Under the pieces are notes generated by a model. It was not told the DNA's origin. It saw nothing but the letters and a program-made list of their open reading frames with translations, and did not search any database. From contig NZ_SOHJ01000008.1 in assembly GCF_004403185.1 (NCBI RefSeq), positions 1 to 64,000 on the forward strand: DNA of 64,000 bases, given 5' to 3'. This DNA comes from Cryobacterium suzukii (GTDB lineage: Bacteria; Actinomycetota; Actinomycetes; Actinomycetales; Microbacteriaceae). The position numbers were made by a program, and so were the translations under genes. Each line of letters opens with the position of its first letter. Position 1 is the first letter of the stretch. This document shows, piece by piece, positions 26,465-34,785 of this stretch.

Positions 26465-28183
26465 TCAGGTGTGCGTTCCGGCACGGGCCGGAAGCGTTAC
26501 CCTGGCGGTCAGGAGTTCGTCGGGCACCGGGGTATGCGAGATGAGCAGCACTGCTCGGTGCGCATCGGCCGCGGCCGTCAGGATGTCGCGCACGAGGGCA
26601 TCCGCCCCGACGCTGTCGACATTGGCGGTCGGCTCGTCAACGATCAGCACCGGAAAGTCGGCGAGCAGGGCCCGCGCCAGGGCGATCCGCTGCGCCTGAC
26701 CGCCGGAGACCAGCAAACCACGCTCGCCCACGCGGGCGTCGAGGCCGCCGCGTGCGCGGGACCACTCCGCCAGTCCGACTCGGGCCAGCACGGCGTCGAG
26801 CTCGGCATCGGTGGCGGTATCGCGGGCGAACAGCAAATTCTGGCGGATGCTGTCGTCAAACAACCACGGGCGCTGCTCACACAGTCCGACCACACGTCTC
26901 ACCTCGCGCTGGGCGAGCAACCGCGTCTCAACCCCGTTCAATCGATACGAACCGGTGTAGTCGAGAAAGCGCACGAGGGTTTGGGCGAGGGTGGTCTTGC
27001 CGGCGCCGCTCGGCCCGGCCAGGTGTACGCGGTCGCCCGGTGCCAGCCGCAGGGTCACGCCGGCCACGCCGGGTTCGTGCTGCCCTGGCCAGCACGCACC
27101 GAGGTTGGTCAGTTCCAGTACAACCGGACCGCGGGTCAGGTCGGGGGTAAATAAGGTCTGCGGGTCGACCACGTCGACGGGAATCTCCCCCGGTACCGTC
27201 GCCGGAACAACGCCGGCGACCCGGGTAGCGCTCACTCGCACCTGCCGCCAGGCCGAGCCTGCGAGGGGAATCATGCCGAAGACCTCGAACACGGCCATCG
27301 GTACGAGCACGGCGACGATGACGGTCGGGCCGAGCAGCACGGGGCTGAGCACACCACCGCCGCTATCGAGGGCGGGGACACCAAAATACAGAGCTCCGAG
27401 CGTTGCCGCGCCGGCGAACAGCGATACCACCGCCGACTGAACGCCGATCCCGACCGATCGGCGCAGAGTGGCCTTTCGGAGGCGCGCGTCGGTACGCGCG
27501 AGCTGTTCGAGACGCGGGCCTAGAGCGTCGAAGGCGGTGAGGACGTCGAGGTTCTCGACGATTTCGAGCACTTCATCGGCGAGGGCGCCGCGCAGTGGTG
27601 AGAGTTCACGATCGGCACGTGCGGCGAGTGTGCCGGAGAAGAACGTTCCGAGTATTCCGGCCAGCAGCAGGCAGACGAGCAGCGTGAGTCCGGCAGCCGG
27701 CACGATCAGCCAGATGGCGACCACGCTGAGCAGGGCGGTTGTTCCCGCCACGATCAGCGGTTGCACAACGCGCAACGGCAGGTCCTGAAGATCGTCGACA
27801 TCCCGCACGAGACGGGTGAGCAGGTCACCGCGGCCGGTGCTCGCGAGCCCGGCCGGGGCGATTGGCACGATGCGTCGAAACACGCCGAGGCGCAGCTCGG
27901 CGAGCTGCCGGAACGCGGCATCATGGCTGGAGAGCCGTTCCAGATAGCGAAACACGGAGCGAAAGATGGCGAAGGCGCGAACCCCGACGACGGCCATGCC
28001 CAGAACCGCGAGGGACGGCATTTCGGCCGCGACGGTAATCAGCCAGGCCGAGCAGGCCAGGAGTGCTACCGCCATGACGGCGCTACCGATTCCGGCCAGC
28101 AGCCCGGGAACGAACCAGCGCGGGCGAGGCTGCGCGAGGCGCAATACGTCGCCGATAGGAATGGGGAGCGTGGCCTCAGACAT
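26465..28183 (-). CDS. cydC: Cysteine/glutathione ABC exporter subunit CydC
   Basis: Half-size ABC transporter of 572 residues, partner of CydD in the heterodimer needed for cytochrome bd assembly. An N-terminal six-helix membrane domain (about 20-310) is followed by an ATPase domain with Walker A GPSGAGKTT, signature LVSGGQAQR and Walker B VLIVDEPTA. AGGAG lies 8 bases before the ATG and the start overlaps the cydD stop by 8 bases. Last gene of cydABDC. Confidence 0.94.
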   Translation of the reverse strand: MSEATLPIPIGDVLRLAQPRPRWFVPGLLAGIGSAVMAVALLACSAWLITVAAEMPSLAVLGMAVVGVRAFAIFRSVFRYLERLSSHDAAFRQLAELRLGVFRRIVPIAPAGLASTGRGDLLTRLVRDVDDLQDLPLRVVQPLIVAGTTALLSVVAIWLIVPAAGLTLLVCLLLAGILGTFFSGTLAARADRELSPLRGALADEVLEIVENLDVLTAFDALGPRLEQLARTDARLRKATLRRSVGIGVQSAVVSLFAGAATLGALYFGVPALDSGGGVLSPVLLGPTVIVAVLVPMAVFEVFGMIPLAGSAWRQVRVSATRVAGVVPATVPGEIPVDVVDPQTLFTPDLTRGPVVLELTNLGACWPGQHEPGVAGVTLRLAPGDRVHLAGPSGAGKTTLAQTLVRFLDYTGSYRLNGVETRLLAQREVRRVVGLCEQRPWLFDDSIRQNLLFARDTATDAELDAVLARVGLAEWSRARGGLDARVGERGLLVSGGQAQRIALARALLADFPVLIVDEPTANVDSVGADALVRDILTAAADAHRAVLLISHTPVPDELLTARVTLPARAGTHT

Positions 28184-29855
28184 GAGCCAGCTCCTGCAGT
28201 TCGATCACGTTGTCGGCGGCCGCCACGACAGCCGGGCGGTGGCTGACGACGATCACAATGCGCCCCTGGTCGGCCAGGCGTCGAAGCCCGACGAGCAGAC
28301 CGGCCTCGGCGGCGGAGTCGAGCGCCGAACTCGGTTCGTCCAGAATCAGCACGTGGCAATCGGTCGAAATGGCGCGGTAGATGGCCCTGGCTGCGGCGAC
28401 GCGTTGCGCCTGACCACCCGAGAGACCTTCACCGTTCACCCCGAGAACCGTAGCCGGTGATACCTCGGCGGCACCGGCCCAGCCCAGTGACTTTAAGACC
28501 AGCCTCTGGTCGAGGCCGGTGTGATCAGCGGATGCCGCCCCGAGCGCCACATTTTCGGCCACCGTCCCCCGGAATAAGCCGGGGCGCTGGCCGGCCCAGG
28601 CCAGCCAGCCGCGCGTCGCGCCGGCCGGCACGGTCACACCATCGAGGGTGAGGGTACCGGTAAAGGGTACGAAACCGAGCAGGGCTGCGACCAGGGTCGA
28701 CTTGCCGACCCCGCTCACTCCGCGCAGAACGCTGAGCTGTCCGGGAGGAAATTCCGCGTGCACGTGATCGATCACGAGAGTTTCGCCGCGCCGAACGGAG
28801 ACTCCGTCCAGCAGCAGGGCTCCCGAGCCGAATTGCACTGCCTGGGCGGCGCCATCCGCTCGCGAGATTGCCGGGGTGGTCTCGTCGTCGAGGATGGCGA
28901 ACAATTCTTCGGCGGCGGCGAGCCCATCGGATGCGGCATGGAATTGCGCGCCGACCTGACGCACCGGGAGAAAAGCCTCCGGGGCGAGCAGCAGAACGAA
29001 CAAGCCGACGCCGAGCAGCAGGGCACCGTCGATCAGCCGCAGGCCGATAGACACGGCGATGAGCGCGACTGAGAGGCTGGCGGCGAGTTCGAGCACGAAC
29101 CCGCTGAGGAACGAGACACGCAGCACCGTCATGGTGCGGGTGCGGTATTCCTCGGTGATCGACCTGATTCGGTCGAACTGGCGTCGTTCCCGGCCGTAAA
29201 TCTTGAGGGTTCCGAGGCCCCCGACCACGCCGAGAAACCCGGTCGACAGACGCTGCAAGGCCTGCCACTGCTCCTGCTGCACCGATTGGGTGACCCGGCC
29301 GATGAGAATCATGAAAATGGGAATCAGCGGAATCACGACGATGACGATGAGCCCGCTGATGAGGTCCTGCGAGAGGATGACCGCGATCAGGATGGGTGTG
29401 GCGATCATGGTCAGCAACAGCTGTGGCAGGTACCGGGCGAAGTAGTTGTCGAGCGCGTCCAGCCCGGTCGTCACGACGGTCGAGAGTCGCGCACTCTGCC
29501 GGGATGCGACCCAGTCGGGGCCGCGCTCGGCGAGCTTGGCCATGACTTTGGCGCGCAGCTGGCTCTTCACCTGGGCGGCGCCACGGTTGGCCGCGACTTC
29601 GAGCAGCCAGATGAGCGCCGAGCGCAGCACGACAACGCCGGCGAGGGCGGCCAGGGTCGGCATGATTGTGCGCAGCGGCTCTCCCGCAACGGTGAGCGTG
29701 ATCGCCCGGGTCAGCAACCAGGCGAACGCGATGACGACGAGCGTTTGCGCCAGGCCCAGCAGCGCGCCGACCAGGAGAAACCGACGCGCTGCATGGGCGT
29801 AGCGAAGGAGGCGAGGATCCAGGGGACGCACTGCCTTAGTGAACGGCGAGGTCAA
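28176..29855 (-). CDS. cydD: Cysteine/glutathione ABC exporter subunit CydD
   Basis: Half-size ABC transporter of 559 residues. It has six predicted membrane helices, Walker A GVSGVGKST, signature GLSGGQAQR and Walker B VLILDEPSS. With CydC it exports reduced thiols to the outside, which is required for heme insertion into cytochrome bd. The TTG at 29855 overlaps cydB by 20 bases; a GTG at 29831, right after the cydB stop, would give 551 residues and is equally possible. Confidence 0.94.
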   Translation of the reverse strand: MTSPFTKAVRPLDPRLLRYAHAARRFLLVGALLGLAQTLVVIAFAWLLTRAITLTVAGEPLRTIMPTLAALAGVVVLRSALIWLLEVAANRGAAQVKSQLRAKVMAKLAERGPDWVASRQSARLSTVVTTGLDALDNYFARYLPQLLLTMIATPILIAVILSQDLISGLIVIVVIPLIPIFMILIGRVTQSVQQEQWQALQRLSTGFLGVVGGLGTLKIYGRERRQFDRIRSITEEYRTRTMTVLRVSFLSGFVLELAASLSVALIAVSIGLRLIDGALLLGVGLFVLLLAPEAFLPVRQVGAQFHAASDGLAAAEELFAILDDETTPAISRADGAAQAVQFGSGALLLDGVSVRRGETLVIDHVHAEFPPGQLSVLRGVSGVGKSTLVAALLGFVPFTGTLTLDGVTVPAGATRGWLAWAGQRPGLFRGTVAENVALGAASADHTGLDQRLVLKSLGWAGAAEVSPATVLGVNGEGLSGGQAQRVAAARAIYRAISTDCHVLILDEPSSALDSAAEAGLLVGLRRLADQGRIVIVVSHRPAVVAAADNVIELQELAHV

Positions 29856-30840
29856 TGTGGGCCCGGCCGATCCGCTTGCGGAACACCCAGTAGGTCCAGC
29901 CCTGATAGAGCAGAATGACGGGCATACTGATCAGGGCAGTCCAGCTAATCACCCCGAGCGTGTACGTCGACGAGGAGGCGTTCGCGATCGTCAGGCTGTT
30001 GGCCGGGTCGTTACTGGCCGGCATGACGTCGGGAAACAATGACGAGAACAGGGTCAGCACGACGAGACCGATCGTGCCGGCCATCAGGCCGAACGCGAGC
30101 CGTTCGGCCCCGCGCAGGTTGGCCAGGAACGATGCGATCAGCAGGGCAGCAGCCAGAGCTGCAAAAATAGCGGATGCCACGGTGCCGTACGCCAAGGTCG
30201 TCCAGGCCAGGAAGGTGGCCGCGGCAACGATCGTCACGATTTGCGCCTTCGTCGCCAGTTTGCGGGCCCGCACCCGGATGTCCCCCTCGGTCTTGAGCGA
30301 CACGAACACCACCCCGTGCACGAAGAACAGCAGCAGCGTCGTGATGCCGCCAAGCAGGGCATAGGGGTTCAGCAGGTCGAAGAGGGTACCGATGTAGTCG
30401 TGGTTGGCGTCGAGCTTCACGCCGCGCACGACGTTGGCGAAGGCCACGCCCCAGAGCAGTGCCGGAACGGCCGAACCGACGATGATCAGGCCGTCGAACC
30501 ATTTCTTCCAGGATGATTCGGGACGCTGGTGGCGATACTCAAACGACACACCACGCAGGATCAGCGCCACCAGAATCAGCAGCAGCGGCAGGTAGAAGCC
30601 GCTGAACATGGTTGCGTACCACTCCGGGAACGCCGCGAACAGCGAAGCCCCGGCCACAATGACCCAGGTTTCGTTGAGGTCCCAGACCGGTCCGATGGTG
30701 TTAATGAGAACGCGGCGATCGGTGTCGTCGCGGCCGAGAAACGGCAGCGACATGCCAACTCCGAAGTCGAAGCCATCGAGCACGAAGTAGCCGATGAACA
30801 TGAAAGCGATGATCCAGAACCAGAGTATTGAAAGATCCAT
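29836..30840 (-). CDS. cydB: Cytochrome bd ubiquinol/menaquinol oxidase subunit II
   Basis: Membrane protein of 334 residues with about eight to nine helices, beginning MDLSILWFWIIAFMFIGYF and containing DGFDFGVG, the typical CydB N-terminal motif. It pairs with CydA in the high-affinity terminal oxidase. It starts 21 bases after the cydA stop. Confidence 0.97.
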   Translation of the reverse strand: MDLSILWFWIIAFMFIGYFVLDGFDFGVGMSLPFLGRDDTDRRVLINTIGPVWDLNETWVIVAGASLFAAFPEWYATMFSGFYLPLLLILVALILRGVSFEYRHQRPESSWKKWFDGLIIVGSAVPALLWGVAFANVVRGVKLDANHDYIGTLFDLLNPYALLGGITTLLLFFVHGVVFVSLKTEGDIRVRARKLATKAQIVTIVAAATFLAWTTLAYGTVASAIFAALAAALLIASFLANLRGAERLAFGLMAGTIGLVVLTLFSSLFPDVMPASNDPANSLTIANASSSTYTLGVISWTALISMPVILLYQGWTYWVFRKRIGRAHIDLAVH

Positions 30841-30861
30841 TGTGTATTTCCGCTACCCGTT

Positions 30862-32274
30862 CTAGTAGACCGTGACAGTGTGCTTGCGGTCGCCGGATTC
30901 GGCGTCCTGAACCGGCGCATCGTCCGGGCCGTTCTGCACGGCCTTCAGGATGAGCTTGAACTCGACCACTGCGAGGATTCCGTAGAGCACGGTAAAGACG
31001 ATCAGTGAGATCAGGATCTCCACACCGGTCACGCCGGGCGAGACACCGTCCGCCGTGCGCATGAGTCCGAACACGAGCCAGGGCTGACGGCCCATTTCCG
31101 TGAAGACCCAGCCGACGCTCATCGCCAGCAACGACATCGGGAAGCTCCAGATGGCCACCTTCCACACCCAGGTGCGCTTTGGGCTCTGCCCCCCACGGGT
31201 CAGCCATAGGCCGACGACGGCGACGAGCATGTGCGCGAGGCCGAGACCGATCATCCAGCGGAATGCCCAGTAGGTGATCCAGATCGTCGGCGTGTAGTCG
31301 CCGGGGCCGTAGAGAGTGACGTACTGCGCCTGCAGGTTGTTGATGCCCTCGACGGTGCCGTCAAGGGTGTGGGTCGACAGAAAGGAGAGCAGGTACGGAA
31401 CACGCACGGAGAACAGCTCGTGTACGCCGTCCGGTGTGCCGAGAGTGAAGACGGAGAAACTTGCATTGGCGCCCGTCGCCGTGTGATAAAGCGCCTCGGC
31501 CGCCGCCATTTTCATCGGCTGGGCGTCGACCATCACCAAGCCCAGCTGGTCACCCGCGAGGGTGGTGAGCACTCCGGCGATGACCATCATCCAGAGACCG
31601 AACTTGAGTGCGGGTCGCATCGTGTCGAGGTGCTGGTTGCGATACAGGTGCCAGGCGGCCACCGAGATGATCAGTCCGCCAGACACCATGAAGCAGGCGA
31701 AGATCGTATGCGGGAACGCGGCGACGGCAATGGGGTTCGTGAGCAGTTCCCAGATGCTCGTAAGTTCGGCACGCCCCTTCTCCTCGTTGATTGTGTACGC
31801 GATCGGGTTTTGCATGAACGCGTTCGCGGCAAGAATGAAATAGGCCGAGGTGATCGAGCCGGCCACGGTCATCCAGATCGTGGCCAGGTGAATCTTTTTG
31901 GGCAGCTTGTCCCAGCCAAAGATCCACAGTCCGATGAACGTCGCTTCGAGAAAGAACGCGACGATGCCCTCAAAGGCGAGCGGTGCGCCAAAGACGTCAC
32001 CGACGAAACGTGAGTAGTCCGACCAGTTCATGCCGAACTGAAATTCCTGAACGATTCCGGTCACTACGCCCATGGCGACGTTGATGAGAAAGATCTTGCC
32101 GAAGAAGTGCGTCAGCTGCAGATATTTCGCCTTATCCGTGCGCACCCACGCCGACTGGAAGATCGCGACAGTAAGCGCCATACCGATCGTGAGTGGGACG
32201 AAAAGAAAGTGGTACATGGTGGTGAGACCGAACTGCCACCGGGCGAGGAGTAACGGATCCAACCAGTCGTTCAT
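30862..32274 (-). CDS. cydA: Cytochrome bd oxidase subunit I
   Basis: Quinol oxidase subunit of 470 residues carrying hemes b558, b595 and d. The first helix reads ARWQFGLTTMYHFLFVPL with the heme ligand His at residue 22, and GRQPW is present near residue 400. The quinol (Q) loop is of the short type. I start at the ATG at 32274 because GGAGG stands 4 bases upstream; an in-frame start 33 bases earlier lacks one. First gene of cydABDC, divergent from a BlaI-like repressor across the three inverted repeats at 32310-32376. Confidence 0.97.
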   Translation of the reverse strand: MNDWLDPLLLARWQFGLTTMYHFLFVPLTIGMALTVAIFQSAWVRTDKAKYLQLTHFFGKIFLINVAMGVVTGIVQEFQFGMNWSDYSRFVGDVFGAPLAFEGIVAFFLEATFIGLWIFGWDKLPKKIHLATIWMTVAGSITSAYFILAANAFMQNPIAYTINEEKGRAELTSIWELLTNPIAVAAFPHTIFACFMVSGGLIISVAAWHLYRNQHLDTMRPALKFGLWMMVIAGVLTTLAGDQLGLVMVDAQPMKMAAAEALYHTATGANASFSVFTLGTPDGVHELFSVRVPYLLSFLSTHTLDGTVEGINNLQAQYVTLYGPGDYTPTIWITYWAFRWMIGLGLAHMLVAVVGLWLTRGGQSPKRTWVWKVAIWSFPMSLLAMSVGWVFTEMGRQPWLVFGLMRTADGVSPGVTGVEILISLIVFTVLYGILAVVEFKLILKAVQNGPDDAPVQDAESGDRKHTVTVY

Positions 32275-32309
32275 ATGCCCTCCAGCATTTTTGTTCCCAG
32301 CACGCACTT

Positions 32310-32326
32310 TTCTACGCCGTGTAGAA
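32310..32326. promoter_or_regulatory. Inverted repeat 1 of the cydA/BlaI intergenic array
   Basis: Perfect 17-bp dyad TTCTAC-GCCGT-GTAGAA centred at 32318, about 45 bases upstream of the cydA start. Same arms as the repeats at 32335 and 32360 with a different 5-base spacer, as expected of a dimeric repressor site. Confidence 0.85.
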
Positions 32327-32334
32327 GATTACAC

Positions 32335-32351
32335 TTCTACCCTGTGTAGAA
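32335..32351. promoter_or_regulatory. Inverted repeat 2 of the cydA/BlaI intergenic array
   Basis: Perfect dyad TTCTAC-CCTGT-GTAGAA centred at 32343, exactly 25 bp from repeats 1 and 3. A candidate cydA -10 (TAATCT or TGTAAT on the minus strand, 32326-32333) lies between repeats 1 and 2. Confidence 0.85.
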
Positions 32352-32359
32352 ATCGGTTT

Positions 32360-32376
32360 TTCTACGATTCGTAGAA
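32360..32376. promoter_or_regulatory. Inverted repeat 3 of the cydA/BlaI intergenic array
   Basis: Perfect dyad TTCTAC-GATTC-GTAGAA centred at 32368. Its right arm coincides with the -35 position (32371-32376) of the predicted BlaI-like gene promoter, so occupancy would block that promoter. Confidence 0.85.
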
Positions 32377-32393
32377 GTCTCCGTTTTGCGGCG

Positions 32394-32399
32394 TATTAT
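32394..32399 (+). promoter_or_regulatory. -10 box of leaderless BlaI-like gene transcript
   Basis: TATTAT, 7 bases before the ATG at 32407; 17 bases upstream the -35 position falls in inverted repeat 3. Confidence 0.6.
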
Positions 32400-32406
32400 A
32401 AAGAAC

Positions 32407-32793
32407 ATGGGATCGCTGGGTGTACTCGAGAGGCTGATGATGGATGTCCTGTGGGATTCTTCGACCCCGCTGACAGCCAATGAACTCAAGGAGTCTCTGA
32501 CTCATCCAAATTTGTCGAGTACCCCCACGAAGCAGCTGGCAACGACGACCGTTTTGACCGTACTGTCCCGGCTCGAAACAAAGGGCTTCGTCGCTCGTGA
32601 CCGCGGAGTTCGCCCGCACGCCTACACGGCGGTCATGACTCGCGCCGCACACACGGCGGGTCTGATGCACGAGGTGCTCGGCCAGGTGCCCGACCGCCAG
32701 GCGGCGCTGGCCCGGTTCATCGGCGATGTCACCCCGCAGGAGGCCGAGACCCTGCGGCAACTACTCGGCGTCGCGCCCACACACACCGCCTGA
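32407..32793 (+). CDS. BlaI/MecI/CopY-family transcriptional repressor
   Basis: Winged-helix repressor of 128 residues. It begins MGSLGVLERLMMDVLWDSS, the standard opening of the family, followed by the recognition helix region with TTTVLTVLSRLETKGFVARD (first part) and a C-terminal dimerisation segment. Such repressors bind short dyads and are inactivated by cleavage by a membrane M56 protease. The neighbouring gene at 32819 encodes one. The three dyads upstream, also facing cydA, suggest that it controls itself and cydABDC. ATG at 32407 is supported by TATTAT 7 bases upstream. Confidence 0.93.
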   Translation: MGSLGVLERLMMDVLWDSSTPLTANELKESLTHPNLSSTPTKQLATTTVLTVLSRLETKGFVARDRGVRPHAYTAVMTRAAHTAGLMHEVLGQVPDRQAALARFIGDVTPQEAETLRQLLGVAPTHTA

Positions 32794-32818
32794 CCTACCA
32801 GCCAACTCGCCGATTCAC

Positions 32819-33808
32819 GTGATCACCGCCGCCGCCCTGCTCGGCGCCATCGCCGTGCTGCTCGCCTGGCCGGTGCCGCTCGTGCTCGCCCGCTCTGCCT
32901 GGCCGGCGCGTTCTCCAGCCGTGGCACTCGTACTCTGGCAAGCCATTGCGCTGTCCGGCGGCATGTCCATGATTGGATCGCTGCTCGTCTATGGCCTCGT
33001 TCCCTTCGGCGACGCACTGCCGCAGAGCATCGCCGCCCTGGGCGGCGATCTGCGAGCAGGCACCCTTCCCACCGGCACGACCTTCACCCACGTGCTCGCG
33101 CTCGGCGCGGCCGTTCTGCTCGGCACGCACCTCCTGCTGAATTTGCTCGCCACCTTCGTGCGGGCCGAGCGGCAGCGCCGGCGTCACCACGCCCTCATCA
33201 CCCTGCTCAGCGATCCCCTGCGCGGTCAGCCGGGAATGCGGGTCATTGACCATCCCGCCCCGGTCGCCTACTGCCTGCCGCGAGTCGGGCACTCGGCGAC
33301 GGTACTCTCGAACGGACTGCTCCGACTGCTGGATGCCGACCAGGTACGCGCCGTGATCGCCCACGAGCAGGCGCACCTCGTGCAGCAGCACCACCTGGTG
33401 TTGCTCGCGTTCAAGAGCTGGCACAGCGCACTGCCGTGGTTTCCCATCGCCAACCGCGCCGAAAACGCCGTCGCTCTGCTGGTCGAAATGCTCGCCGACG
33501 ATCACGCCCGCCGAGTCGTGGATGACTACACACTGGCACGCGCTATCGCCCTCGTAGCATTCGCACTCGTCGGGTCTTCTCCCCCGTTAAAGCGCGAAGC
33601 GGATGCGGCGGCGCGAGCCGTCGCATCCGCTTCGCGCTCTGGAAGAGCACACGCTGCAGATCCCGAGCATCCGTCCGACCAGGTCGCGCCGCGAGTGTCG
33701 CGGCTGGTGAACCCGATCGTGCCGCTCGGCTACGTGGCGACGGCCGGAACACTCGCCGTGTCGGCGGTGCTCCTGGCCGGGCCGGCGCTCATTCTGTTCG
33801 CTGCCTAG
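32819..33808 (+). CDS. M56-family membrane metallopeptidase (BlaR1/MecR1-like, no sensor domain)
   Basis: Membrane zinc protease of 329 residues. Hydrophobic segments near the N terminus (about 2-25, 38-60, 83-107) precede the zinc motif HEQAH in VIAHEQAHLVQQHH; the third ligand is probably the Glu of LVEMLADDHARR. A final hydrophobic segment lies at the C terminus (about 300-328). The protein ends there, with no penicillin-binding sensor domain as in BlaR1, so its signal must differ. GTG at 32819 is the best start, 25 bases after the repressor stop; no Shine-Dalgarno sequence is seen. A 48-nt hairpin lies within the gene at 33591-33638. Confidence 0.9.
   Translation: MITAAALLGAIAVLLAWPVPLVLARSAWPARSPAVALVLWQAIALSGGMSMIGSLLVYGLVPFGDALPQSIAALGGDLRAGTLPTGTTFTHVLALGAAVLLGTHLLLNLLATFVRAERQRRRHHALITLLSDPLRGQPGMRVIDHPAPVAYCLPRVGHSATVLSNGLLRLLDADQVRAVIAHEQAHLVQQHHLVLLAFKSWHSALPWFPIANRAENAVALLVEMLADDHARRVVDDYTLARAIALVAFALVGSSPPLKREADAAARAVASASRSGRAHAADPEHPSDQVAPRVSRLVNPIVPLGYVATAGTLAVSAVLLAGPALILFAA
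33591..33638. repeat. 48-nt near-perfect hairpin inside the M56 gene
   Basis: Perfect 17-bp arms AGCGCGAAGCGGATGCG (33591-33607) and its reverse complement (33622-33638), continued by five more pairs (one G-U) to a GCGA tetraloop at 33613-33616. Each arm holds one GCGGATGC/GCATCCGC. It encodes the Ala/Arg/Ser-rich segment READAAARAVASASRSG between the protease core and the last membrane helix, a region with low constraint. Confidence 0.8.
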
Positions 33809-33820
33809 AGCAGCGCCTCA

Positions 33821-34774
33821 CTACAGAAAACCGTTGGTGGTGAGCCACTCGGTGGCGAGCTTCTCGGGCGAGGGCTTTGCATCGGAGTTGCTCTTTTCGT
33901 TCAGGTCGAGCACCCCTTCCGTCGTCAATTTGGCCGACACGGGGTTCAGCAGCGCGGCCAGCTCATCTGAATAGACCGAGGTATTCAGCAGCGGCACCAC
34001 GTTTTGGGCTGCAATGAGATTTTCCGGGTCTTCGAGGATGACGAGGTTGTTCTGCTTGATCGATGGGGTCGTCGTATAAATGTCGGCTACCTGGATATTC
34101 CCGGCCAGGAGGTCGCTCAGGGTACCCGGCCCACCGAAATCGTCGATCGCCTTGAAGGTATAGCCGGTCACGCCGTATACAGACTCGAGGCCGCTCTGGC
34201 CGTACGGACGCGTTTGGAACTCGGTGTTAGCCCCGAGGGTAATCGTTGACGCGATGGGAGCCAGGTCAGCGATGGTCACGAGGTTGTTGGCCGCGGCGAA
34301 TTCGGGCGTTACGACGAGCGAGTCAGCGTCTTCGGCCGGTGCTGCGTCGAGCACCGTGAGACCTTCCGGTTCGAGGGCCGCTGGTAAGGCTGCTTCGATG
34401 TCTTCCGACGAGGATGCGCTTGCCGACGGGTCGAGGAACTGGAGTAGGTTACCCGAGTACTCCGGGATCATGTCGATGGAGCCGTCTTTCAGACCGGGGA
34501 CAAACGCTTCTCGCGAACCGATTCCCGGGTTGTAGTCGACCGTATAGCCGTTGGCCGCGAGAACCTGGCCATAGATCTGCGCGAGGATTTCACTCTCCGC
34601 AAACCCTTGCGACCCAATTGTGATCGTCGTTGGATCGGCAGGGGCTGCTGAACCGGGGTCGAGAGGGTCACTGGAACTGCATCCGGCGAGGGCTGCCGTG
34701 ACGGACAGTGCTAACGCTGCGCCCAGAACGAGGCGACCACGACGCGGGGTGAATGTTCGGTGCTGTGTGAACAT
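33821..34774 (-). CDS. Osmoprotectant ABC transporter substrate-binding lipoprotein
   Basis: Lipoprotein of 317 residues with a signal peptide and lipobox LAGC (Cys32), then a type II binding protein of the OpuAC/ProX family: TITIGSQGFAESEILAQIYG (start), NPGIGSREAFVPGLKDGSID and EYSGNLLQFLD. Ligands of relatives are glycine betaine, choline or carnitine; which one applies here cannot be told. It is the last gene of an operon with two permeases and an ATPase. Confidence 0.92.
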   Translation of the reverse strand: MFTQHRTFTPRRGRLVLGAALALSVTAALAGCSSSDPLDPGSAAPADPTTITIGSQGFAESEILAQIYGQVLAANGYTVDYNPGIGSREAFVPGLKDGSIDMIPEYSGNLLQFLDPSASASSSEDIEAALPAALEPEGLTVLDAAPAEDADSLVVTPEFAAANNLVTIADLAPIASTITLGANTEFQTRPYGQSGLESVYGVTGYTFKAIDDFGGPGTLSDLLAGNIQVADIYTTTPSIKQNNLVILEDPENLIAAQNVVPLLNTSVYSDELAALLNPVSAKLTTEGVLDLNEKSNSDAKPSPEKLATEWLTTNGFL

Positions 34775-34785
34775 GCGACATATCC

